Assembly (NCBI GenBank): GCA_938042265.1
Contig: CALIRN010000090.1
Coordinates: 1 to 5,763 of the forward strand
From: an uncultured Eubacteriaceae bacterium
Lineage (GTDB): Bacteria; Bacillota; Clostridia; Lachnospirales; CAG-274
Direction: 5' to 3'
Length of the DNA stretch: 5,763 nt
Under the pieces are notes generated by a model. That model saw only the letters and a program-made list of their open reading frames with translations, was not told the origin of the DNA and ran no database searches. Positions 1 through 5,124 of the stretch are shown here, in pieces. A program made the position numbers and the translations under genes. Each line of letters opens with the position of its first letter. Position 1 is the first letter of the stretch.

Positions 1-668
1 ATATGAAGATTGAGGAGGGTGAGGTGCTTGTGCTTATCGGCCCCTCAGGCTCAGGTAAAAGTACCTTTTTGAGATGTCTTAACCTTTTGGAGCAGCCCAC
101 GGGCGGTGAAATTATATTCAATGGTCAAAATATACTTGCCCCTAAGTTCAACATTATAGATTACAGAAAGCACGTTGGTATGTGCTTTCAGAGATTTAAT
201 CTGTTTCCTTTTATGACTGTGCTTAACAATGTAATGTATTCACCTGTGCATATTCTTAAGAAGAAAGAGAGCGAAATGAAAGAAAAGGCGATGATTTTGC
301 TTGATAAGGTAGGTCTTGCTGATAAAGCAAACGTATATCCCGATACTCTTTCAGGTGGTCAGCAACAGAGGGTTGCCATAGCAAGAGCTCTTGCTATGGG
401 GCCGGAGATGATGCTTTTTGATGAGCCTACATCGGCGCTTGACCCGGAGCTTGTAGGCGATGTGCTTAACGTAATGAAGGATCTTGCGCGAGAAGGCATG
501 ACCATGGCTGTTGTTACTCACGAAATGGGTTTTGCAAGAGAGGTTGCCGACAGAGTTATATTCATGGAGGGCGGTGTTGTATTGGAGGATAAGTCCCCTG
601 AGGAGATGTTTACTAACCCCGAACATGACAGAACAAGGGAATTTCTTAAGAGAATTCTTAATAACTAA
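1..668 (+). CDS. Polar amino-acid ABC transporter, ATP-binding protein (5' end cut by window)
   Basis: This is the nucleotide-binding subunit of a polar amino-acid importer of the GlnQ/HisP family. It hydrolyses ATP at the inner face of the membrane to drive the permease encoded next. Counting from the Met codon at position 3, the motifs are: Walker A GPSGSGKST (residues 13-21), Q-loop CFQRFNLFP (61-69), signature LSGGQQQR (116-123), Walker B MMLFDE (136-141), D-loop SALD (144-147) and switch His173 in VVTHEMGFA. The set is complete, so the protein should be active. The Met at position 3 is probably internal. Family members carry about 25 residues (first beta strands and A-loop aromatic) before the IEEGE segment, and no ribosome binding site can be seen, so the gene very likely begins upstream of the window. 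The stop codon overlaps the Shine-Dalgarno of the permease, which points to one operon. The substrate cannot be read from an ATPase; glutamine, cystine and arginine importers look alike. Confidence 0.96.
   Translation, partial: MKIEEGEVLVLIGPSGSGKSTFLRCLNLLEQPTGGEIIFNGQNILAPKFNIIDYRKHVGMCFQRFNLFPFMTVLNNVMYSPVHILKKKESEMKEKAMILLDKVGLADKANVYPDTLSGGQQQRVAIARALAMGPEMMLFDEPTSALDPELVGDVLNVMKDLAREGMTMAVVTHEMGFAREVADRVIFMEGGVVLEDKSPEEMFTNPEHDRTREFLKRILNN
376..399. repeat. Perfect 24-bp palindrome inside the ATPase gene
   Basis: Bases 376-399 read the same on both strands, 12 bp each way around the centre GAG|CTC. The next pair outward (375 and 400) does not match. The palindrome encodes the residues just after the ABC signature motif (AIARALAM). 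Codon choice over a conserved protein motif is therefore the simplest explanation, but the length of perfect symmetry is notable. With no loop it could form a cruciform or a tight mRNA hairpin. No function is shown. Confidence 0.9.
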
Positions 669-682
669 GGAGGTGCCCCTTT

Positions 683-1399
683 ATGAGAGTAATTCAGAAT
701 TTAAACTTCGGCAAAGCAATATCCGAGCTTATTCCAAAGCTTATTCAACAGTCGCTGGGCATAGTTGTATTAACTACAATCATAGGTTTTATGCTTGCCC
801 TTGTTATAGGCTTTGTACTTGCCCTTGGCAGGCTGTCAAAGCATAAATGGCTGCAAAATATTATTGTTGTATTTCAGGAAATTATAAGAGGTACACCTCT
901 GCTTGTGCAGTTGGTTTACATATATTACGTTGTACCGCTTTTTATTGAGGTGGGTGCTTATCTTATCGGTATAGATAATTACAAGTGCAATATGCCCGCT
1001 GTTGCGGCGGGTATCATTGGTATAGGTATTAACTACGGTACCTACATTTCAGAAGTAATACGTTCAGCTATCCTTGCTATTGACAGCGGACAGACAGAGG
1101 CGGCTCTTGCACTTGCCATGTCGCCAAGACAGGCAATGTTCAGGATTGTTATTCCACAGGCTTTCCGCAATTCAATCCCTGTATTCGGCAACTACCTGGT
1201 AATGCTTGTTAAGGATACCTCGCTCATGGCATACATTACTGCCCCCGAGCTTCTGCTTGTAACAAAGGCGTATACATCGCAAACCTTCCTTACTATTGAG
1301 TCTTATACAATACTTGCAGTTATTTATCTTATAATTTGTATACCTTTATCATGGCTTGTTAAGCTGCTTGAAAAGAAATTTAATAAAAAATACAGATAA
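683..1399 (+). CDS. Polar amino-acid ABC transporter, permease protein (HisM/GlnP family)
   Basis: This is the membrane subunit of the importer whose ATPase precedes it. The 238-residue length is normal for the HisM/GlnP family. An N-terminal amphipathic stretch leads into a long hydrophobic segment (about 24-48). This is followed by the family motif EIIRGTPLLVQLVYIYYVVP (66-85), further membrane segments around 104-130 and 165-190, and a last one at about 205-227. The C-terminus is basic. The cytoplasmic coupling loop that docks on the ATPase is QTEAALALAMSPRQAMFRIV (137-156), followed by IPQAF. KDTSL (177-181) is also typical. In the EAA loop the usual glycine (EAAxxxG) is alanine 145. The start is set by a strong Shine-Dalgarno, AAGGAGGT (667-674), 8 bases before the ATG and overlapping the ATPase stop. 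Translational coupling is likely. The substrate is unknown. Confidence 0.95.
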   Translation: MRVIQNLNFGKAISELIPKLIQQSLGIVVLTTIIGFMLALVIGFVLALGRLSKHKWLQNIIVVFQEIIRGTPLLVQLVYIYYVVPLFIEVGAYLIGIDNYKCNMPAVAAGIIGIGINYGTYISEVIRSAILAIDSGQTEAALALAMSPRQAMFRIVIPQAFRNSIPVFGNYLVMLVKDTSLMAYITAPELLLVTKAYTSQTFLTIESYTILAVIYLIICIPLSWLVKLLEKKFNKKYR

Positions 1400-1432
1400 A
1401 TATTTCTAGCAAAATGAAAGGGGATTTATATT

Positions 1433-2032
1433 ATGTATAAAATTGTTACAATAAGTCGTGAGTTTGGCTGTAATGCAAGAGGAATTGCCCAAAGGCTTGC
1501 AAATGAGTTGGGTTTTACCTTTTATGATAAGGAGCTTATTGACCTTACGGCACAGAAAATAGGCATTGGCAGGGAGATAATAGCTGCACAGGATGAAATG
1601 ATTGCCAATAAAAACAAGTTTTTTACAAGCTTTGTTTATGGCTCGTCTACCTCCTTTTATTCCGAGAAGGCTATTGATGCACAGGCGCAGGTTATAAGAG
1701 ACGCTGCCAACAAGGAGGATTGCGTGCTTTTTGGCCGCTGCTCGGATTATATATTAAGAGAGTTTCCAAATTGTCTGCATATTTTCCTTTATGCACCGCT
1801 TGAGGCTAAGATAAAGCATATTTCACAGGTTTACGAAATGGACAGAAGAAGTGCCGAAGCGATGATTAAGAAAATTGACAGACAGCGCCATAACTATTAT
1901 AAGTACGTTACGGGCAGAAACAGAGGTGACCGTTCAGGAAAAAATCTCTCTGTTGATGTAAGCGCTTTTGGTGAGGATAAGAGTGTTAGACTTTTGATTG
2001 ACGCAGTTAAAACAAGATTTAACATTGAATAA
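1433..2032 (+). CDS. Cytidylate-kinase-like family protein with degenerate P-loop
   Basis: The 199-residue protein resembles the cytidylate-kinase-like family (Pfam Cytidylate_kin2) common in anaerobic Firmicutes, whose true substrate is generally not established. Family features are: an N-terminal beta strand and loop, ITISREFG (6-12 and on); FYDKELIDL (30-38); a central strand with VLFGRCSDYILREFPNCLHIFLYAP (98-122); and a C-terminal RHNYYKY segment (152-158). Where relatives usually have a glycine-rich SREFGSGGREIG-type loop, this protein has SREFGCNARGIA, so most glycines are lost. ATP binding may be altered. A ribosome binding site AAAGGGG (1417-1423) lies 9 bases before the ATG. The gap to the permease is only 33 bases with no terminator seen, so it probably shares the transporter transcript. 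A link to amino-acid uptake is only positional. The family assignment is good; the enzymatic function is uncertain. Confidence 0.82.
   Translation: MYKIVTISREFGCNARGIAQRLANELGFTFYDKELIDLTAQKIGIGREIIAAQDEMIANKNKFFTSFVYGSSTSFYSEKAIDAQAQVIRDAANKEDCVLFGRCSDYILREFPNCLHIFLYAPLEAKIKHISQVYEMDRRSAEAMIKKIDRQRHNYYKYVTGRNRGDRSGKNLSVDVSAFGEDKSVRLLIDAVKTRFNIE
1998..2025 (+). promoter_or_regulatory. Possible sigma-A promoter for the pucR leader
   Basis: TTGACG (1998-2003) and TAACAT (2020-2025) are separated by 16 bases. They match the sigma-A consensus at 5 of 6 and 4 of 6 positions. Transcription would start near 2032, at the end of the kinase-like gene and just before the outer stem of the leader RNA. 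The position fits an independent promoter for the leader and regulator. The -10 is only fair and lies in AT-rich coding sequence, so chance is possible. Confidence 0.35.
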
Positions 2033-2039
2033 ATTTTAA

Positions 2040-2268
2040 GAGAAGCTGATTTTTTACCGACATAGTATGTCCCTGACTCTTTATACGGAGGGTACTTGAT
2101 ATATATTCGTTGGGGTACAGGCGCATATAGAATACCGATAATGAAAGTGTCGGTAGATTATGGGAGAATCGGAAATAAATCTGGCAGGCGAAGCCTGTTT
2201 TGCCTTAGGCAAAAATTTTAAGTACGCAGCGTAAGCATGGTACGAATATCCTTTTGACTCAGCTTTTT
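2040..2268 (+). ncRNA. Candidate structured leader RNA upstream of the PucR-type gene (copy 1)
   Basis: The 254-bp gap 2033-2286 has no credible gene but is dense in pairing. An outer stem joins 2040-2049 to 2259-2268 (10 pairs, two of them G-U; core AAGCTGA/TCAGCTT). An inner stem pairs GTACTT (2092-2097) with AAGTAC (2220-2225). Within it lie a weak hairpin with loop motif GGGGTACAGG (2112-2121), closed by ATTC/GAAT (2105-2108 with 2130-2133), and a strong hairpin, TACCGATA (2133-2140) with TGTCGGTA (2148-2155), whose loop contains GAAA. A pair of short GC hairpins follows at 2185-2214. Downstream of the inner stem is AAGTACGCAGCG (2220-2231), then AATATC (2245-2250). These blocks recur in the same order at 4930-5090, which is the main support. 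The RNA ends just before the ribosome binding site of the regulator gene, as expected for a cis-regulatory leader. I cannot match it to a known class. Confidence 0.6.
2185..2214 (+). repeat. Two adjacent perfect hairpins within leader RNA copy 1
   Basis: CAGGC-GAA-GCCTG (2185-2197) is followed directly by TTTTGCC-TTA-GGCAAAA (2198-2214). Both are perfect stems with three-base loops. The second leader copy has no equivalent here: its hairpin ATACC/GGTAT is followed within 9 bases by the inner stem. The pair is therefore extra sequence in copy 1, either a variable arm of the RNA or a small palindromic element inserted into it. The second stem is followed by ATTTT but has only three GC pairs and sits inside the leader, so I do not call it a terminator. 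Confidence 0.6.
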
Positions 2269-2286
2269 CCGTAAGAAGGTGATAAC

Positions 2287-3435
2287 GTGTCGGTTACAGT
2301 TAATCAACTGCTTAAAGAATGTAAAAGTGAATATGCCTTGAGGTCTGTGGCAGGCAACCAAGGTTTAAACAGCCTTGTACATTGGGTGCATATTTTGGAG
2401 GGCGGAAATGCCGCATCCTTTTTGCGGGGTGGTGAGCTTGTATTTACCACTGGTGTTATGAATAATACGGGCAGATGGCTTTTGGATTTTATTAAGCAGA
2501 TTTATAAGGCAAATGCCAGTGCCCTTGTGGTCAATATAGGTCCGTATATACCGGAAATAGACCAGGAGGTAATAGACTACTGTAATGAAATTGGTTTTCC
2601 GCTGTTTACGCTGCCATGGAAAACAAGAATGGTTGATGTAACAAGAGATTTTTGTACTATTATCAGTCAGAGCATTAATAATGAAACTGATGTTTCGGCA
2701 GCTTTTAAAAATCTTATATTCCACAAGGGTGATAAAAACAGTAATCTTATGACTATGGAAAGCAATGGTTATAATAATGAAAGCCTTTCATGTATTGCCT
2801 GTATAGGGTTTAAAAATCAGGGTGAGCGTATTACGGAAAAGGTAAAGTCCTTTGCAGAGCGGGCAGCAAAATCTGTCAGAGATTTGTATTGTGCCTTTGA
2901 GTATAATCAATGTATCATAATATTGATGTATGAATATACCAATGCGGATTTACAGAGCTTTATTACGGTCTTTAAACGGCTTTTAAGAGGCAGTGAGGCA
3001 GAAAACAGGGTATGTATAGGTATAAGCGAGCATATCTTTGGCTTAGACTGCCAGACCAAGGGCCTTGAGCATGCAGCGGCTGCTTATCGTATGGCAGCAA
3101 AGAGAAATGCTGTATATATGAGCTATGATGACCTTGACATTTACAAGCTACTTATAGCTGTAAGCGACAAATCCGTTTTGAGGGATTATTATAATCAGGT
3201 TTTAGGCAGACTTGAAGATTATGACAGGGAGCATGGCAGCAATTATATGGGCTTTCTTAAAACTTATCTGAATAATAATGCAAGTCCCCAGCTTGTATCG
3301 GAAAAGGAGTTTATCCATAGAAACACAGTAGTTAACTATTTAAAAAAAATTGATGCAATAACAGGTATGAATATGTTTGACCTTGATACCAAGGTGCGCT
3401 GTATGATAGGTTTTGCTGTTCGCGACCTTTTGTAA
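2287..3435 (+). CDS. PucR-family transcriptional regulator
   Basis: This cytoplasmic 382-residue DNA-binding regulator has the PucR layout. The N-terminal PucR ligand-sensing domain covers about 5-125, with the typical ELVFTTG (50-56) and the segment around IGFPLFTLPW (102-111). A middle GGDEF-like domain of the CdaR/PucR type spans roughly 165-285. The C-terminal helix-turn-helix (HTH_30) is at about 322-380, containing SEKEFIHRNTVVNYLKKIDAITG (338-360), where FIHRNT is the family hallmark. The start is GTG, chosen because AAGAAGGTGAT (2273-2283) is well placed before it and no better ATG is near. Members usually respond to a small metabolite and activate adjacent catabolic genes. The aminotransferase and dehydrogenase downstream are the likely targets, with candidate operators at 3434 and 3531. 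Its own expression may be controlled by the RNA structure just upstream. The ligand is unknown. Confidence 0.9.
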   Translation: MSVTVNQLLKECKSEYALRSVAGNQGLNSLVHWVHILEGGNAASFLRGGELVFTTGVMNNTGRWLLDFIKQIYKANASALVVNIGPYIPEIDQEVIDYCNEIGFPLFTLPWKTRMVDVTRDFCTIISQSINNETDVSAAFKNLIFHKGDKNSNLMTMESNGYNNESLSCIACIGFKNQGERITEKVKSFAERAAKSVRDLYCAFEYNQCIIILMYEYTNADLQSFITVFKRLLRGSEAENRVCIGISEHIFGLDCQTKGLEHAAAAYRMAAKRNAVYMSYDDLDIYKLLIAVSDKSVLRDYYNQVLGRLEDYDREHGSNYMGFLKTYLNNNASPQLVSEKEFIHRNTVVNYLKKIDAITGMNMFDLDTKVRCMIGFAVRDLL

Positions 3436-3449
3436 TGTGCGTTTGCACA
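3434..3449 (+). promoter_or_regulatory. Candidate operator, site A (probable PucR-family target)
   Basis: AATGTGCGTTTGCACA overlaps the stop codon of the regulator gene and contains the inverted repeat TGTGC-GTTT-GCACA. The same 16-mer, with two changes, occurs at 3531-3546 in the opposite orientation (AATGTGCATTTGCATA on the - strand). The two sites lie on either side of the promoter at 3481-3509, with centres 97 bp apart. Recurrence and position suggest a regulator-binding site. It could fold as a small RNA hairpin but has no U-tract, so it is not a terminator. Confidence 0.55.
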
Positions 3450-3480
3450 AGCAATGGACTTAAATGTGTTCAAATGTTGG

Positions 3481-3509
3481 TTGAAATGCCTTATAAACAG
3501 AGTTATTAT
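3481..3509 (+). promoter_or_regulatory. Sigma-A-type promoter for the aminotransferase
   Basis: TTGAAA (3481-3486) and TATTAT (3504-3509) are separated by the ideal 17 bases, and each matches the consensus at 5 of 6 positions. Transcription would begin near 3516, giving a 5' leader of about 65 bases. It lies in the 146-bp gap between the regulator and aminotransferase genes, between the two copies of the candidate operator. The rest of this gap is AT-rich, including a 14-bp A6-TA-T6 palindrome at 3557-3570 just before the ribosome binding site, and holds no gene. Confidence 0.65.
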
Positions 3510-3530
3510 TAATTTACAAAGAAAAGCAAA

Positions 3531-3546
3531 TATGCAAATGCACATT
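3531..3546 (-). promoter_or_regulatory. Candidate operator, site B (probable PucR-family target)
   Basis: On the - strand this reads AATGTGCATTTGCATA, identical to site A at 14 of 16 positions. It overlaps a perfect + strand inverted repeat, CAAATG-CA-CATTTG (3535-3548). It lies about 15-30 bases downstream of the predicted transcription start, where a bound protein could block or modulate initiation. Together with site A it could support a DNA loop. That the neighbouring PucR-type protein is the binder is inferred from position only. Confidence 0.55.
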
Positions 3547-3581
3547 TGTTAAAAATAAAAAATATTTTTTGAAAGGTTAAA

Positions 3582-4925
3582 ATGGTGATTATTATGTCAA
3601 TGACAGGTGCAGAAATTACAGCAACTCAAAAAAAATACAATCTCCAGTCGTGGAGCGCTCAGGCAAATATAAACCCCACTCCCGTAGAAAAGGCAGAGGG
3701 TATTTATTATTGGGATTATAACGGAAAGAAATATTCGGATATGTCATCACAGCTTGTAAACCTTAACTTAGGCTACGGTAACAGAGCTATCAATGATGCA
3801 ATCAAGGAACAGGTTGATAAGTTCTGCTTTGTGGGACCCTCTTTGGCTGCGGAGTCAAGAGCAAAGCTTGCAGAACTCGTTGTCAGCCTTATGCCTGATA
3901 ATATGGGTAAGGTGTTTTTTACCAATGCAGGCGCGGATGCAAATGAAAACGCAATTAAGATAGCTAAAATGTATACAGGCAGACAGAAGATTTTTTCACG
4001 CTACAGAAGCTACCACGGTTCATCCTTCGGAGCAGGCAACCTTACAGGCGAGCCAAGACGTTTTCCTCTTGAACCGGGTGTTCCGGGCTTTATCAAGTTT
4101 AGTACGCCTTATGTTTACCGTGAGGCTGTTGAGTTTGAAAGTGAGGAGGCTGCCACAAAGTACTACTTAACAAAGCTGAGAGAGCAGATTATTTACGAAA
4201 ATCCAGACAACATTGCGGCAATTGTAATGGAAACAATCACAGGCTCAAACGGCGTTATTATTCCTCCTAAGGGTTATCTTCCAGGGGTCAGAAAGATTTG
4301 TGATGAATTCGGTATCCTTATGATTTGTGACGAGGTTATGGCAGGTTGGGGCAGAACAGGCAAAATGTTTGCTTTTGAAAACTTTGATGTTCAGCCTGAT
4401 ATTGTTACTTTTGCAAAGGGGGTTACCTGTGGCTATGTTCAGCTTGGCGGATGTGTTGTAAGCAAGGATATTGCAGCTTACTTTGATGACCACGTACTTT
4501 CCTGCGGTCTTACATATAGTGCTCATCCACTGGCTTGTGCAGCAGGTGTTGCTTGTGTAAATTATTACCTTGACAATAATATTCTTGACAATGTAAACAG
4601 GGTGGGCAAGGTGCTTGGTGAAAGGCTTGAGGAGGAAAAGGCTAGTTTTAACTGTGTAGGTGATGTAAGATACATTGGTCTGTTTGCAGCTATTGAGCTT
4701 GTACGTTCCAAGGAAACCAAGGAGCCTCTTGTACCTTTCGGCAAGGACCCTGAGGGTATTATGCCAAAGATTATTAAATTGCTTGCAGAAAGAGGCTTTA
4801 TGACCTATTCACATGAGAATATGTTCTTTGTTTGTCCTCCTCTTATCATTACAGAGGAGCAGCTTATTGAGGAAATGAAAAAGGTTGACGAGGTACTTGC
4901 TATTATTGATAAGGAATTTATTTAA
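3582..4925 (+). CDS. Class III PLP-dependent omega-aminotransferase (possibly taurine:2-oxoglutarate)
   Basis: This fold-type I, class III aminotransferase moves an omega-amino group to a 2-oxo acid using pyridoxal phosphate. At 447 residues it is full length. Visible elements are: the N-terminal SWSAQANINPTPVEKAEGIYYWD (23-45); cofactor-phosphate region TNAGADANENA (114-124); YHG (144-146), stacking on the cofactor; ICDEVMAGWGRTG (248-260), with Asp250 contacting the pyridine nitrogen; the Schiff-base lysine Lys279 in FAKGVT; and TYSAHPLACA (311-320). The EPRRFPLEPGVPGF stretch (157-170) recalls taurine and beta-alanine aminotransferases of anaerobes. Pairing with an iron alcohol dehydrogenase fits taurine to sulfoacetaldehyde to isethionate, but GABA or beta-alanine cannot be excluded. 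GAAAGG (3571-3576) lies 5 bases before the chosen ATG; in-frame ATGs at 3594 and 3600 are possible starts. It is probably controlled by the PucR-type protein encoded upstream. Confidence 0.9.
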   Translation: MVIIMSMTGAEITATQKKYNLQSWSAQANINPTPVEKAEGIYYWDYNGKKYSDMSSQLVNLNLGYGNRAINDAIKEQVDKFCFVGPSLAAESRAKLAELVVSLMPDNMGKVFFTNAGADANENAIKIAKMYTGRQKIFSRYRSYHGSSFGAGNLTGEPRRFPLEPGVPGFIKFSTPYVYREAVEFESEEAATKYYLTKLREQIIYENPDNIAAIVMETITGSNGVIIPPKGYLPGVRKICDEFGILMICDEVMAGWGRTGKMFAFENFDVQPDIVTFAKGVTCGYVQLGGCVVSKDIAAYFDDHVLSCGLTYSAHPLACAAGVACVNYYLDNNILDNVNRVGKVLGERLEEEKASFNCVGDVRYIGLFAAIELVRSKETKEPLVPFGKDPEGIMPKIIKLLAERGFMTYSHENMFFVCPPLIITEEQLIEEMKKVDEVLAIIDKEFI

Positions 4926-4929
4926 CCAA

Positions 4930-5090
4930 AATGGTGAGTCCCACGCTTTTAAAGCATCGGGTACTTATGCATATCTTCAGTAGGAGTACAAGCTCCTGCT
5001 GAAATCTATACCTGAGGTATTGGTTGGTTATAAGTACGTAGCGACAATATCATTTACTAAATATTTAACAGGGGAACGGCTCATACCATT
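4930..5090 (+). ncRNA. Candidate structured leader RNA upstream of the iron-dependent dehydrogenase (copy 2)
   Basis: The 199-bp gap 4926-5124 lacks a credible gene and repeats the architecture of the RNA at 2040-2268. The outer stem pairs AATGGT (4930-4935) with ACCATT (5085-5090) and GAG (4936-4938) with CTC (5080-5082), leaving a two-base bulge. GTCCC (4938-4942) precedes GGGTACTT (4959-4966). The inner stem GTACTTAT (4961-4968) with ATAAGTAC (5030-5037) is 8 perfect pairs. Inside it are a strong 11-pair hairpin (4976-4986 with 4993-5003, one G-U), whose tip carries GGAGTACAAG (4983-4992), and a small hairpin ATACC-TGA-GGTAT (5008-5020). AAGTACGTAGCG (5032-5043) and AATATC (5046-5051) follow. 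It probably lies within the aminotransferase transcript and acts on the dehydrogenase. GGGAACGG/CCATTCCC (5072-5093, one mismatch) is a competing hairpin for the outer stem. Confidence 0.6.
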
Positions 5091-5124
5091 CCCTAGCTTA
5101 TAATAATAGAAAGTGTGGTAAAAA

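Noticed and set aside
511..846. Open reading frame overlapping the end of the ATPase and start of the permease genes.
   Set aside because: It is in another frame of two clearly conserved genes and resembles no protein family. The same applies to the - strand frames at 351-626, 2365-2724, 3336-3545 and 4245-4526.
2198..2219. Intrinsic terminator after the kinase-like gene.
   Set aside because: The stem has only three GC pairs and the following T run is four bases after an A. It lies inside the conserved leader architecture, before the AAGTACGCAGCG block.
2033..2286. T-box or tRNA-like element in the leader.
   Set aside because: No AGGGUGGNACCGCG T-box sequence, no specifier arrangement, no tRNA T-loop signature, and the downstream gene is a regulator.
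3436..3449. Terminator hairpin after the regulator gene.
   Set aside because: A five-pair stem with no U-tract; better explained as one of two matching operator-like sites.
4931..5002. A 23-codon reading frame starting ATG at 4931 in the gap before the dehydrogenase, possible leader peptide.
   Set aside because: There is no Shine-Dalgarno before it, the frame runs through the strongest hairpin of the proposed RNA, and copy 1 has no counterpart.
5099..5104. A perfect TATAAT as a promoter for the dehydrogenase.
   Set aside because: No acceptable -35 lies 16-18 bases upstream (ACGGCT region) and there is no extended -10 TG. Transcription would start about 14 bases before the ATG, leaving little leader.
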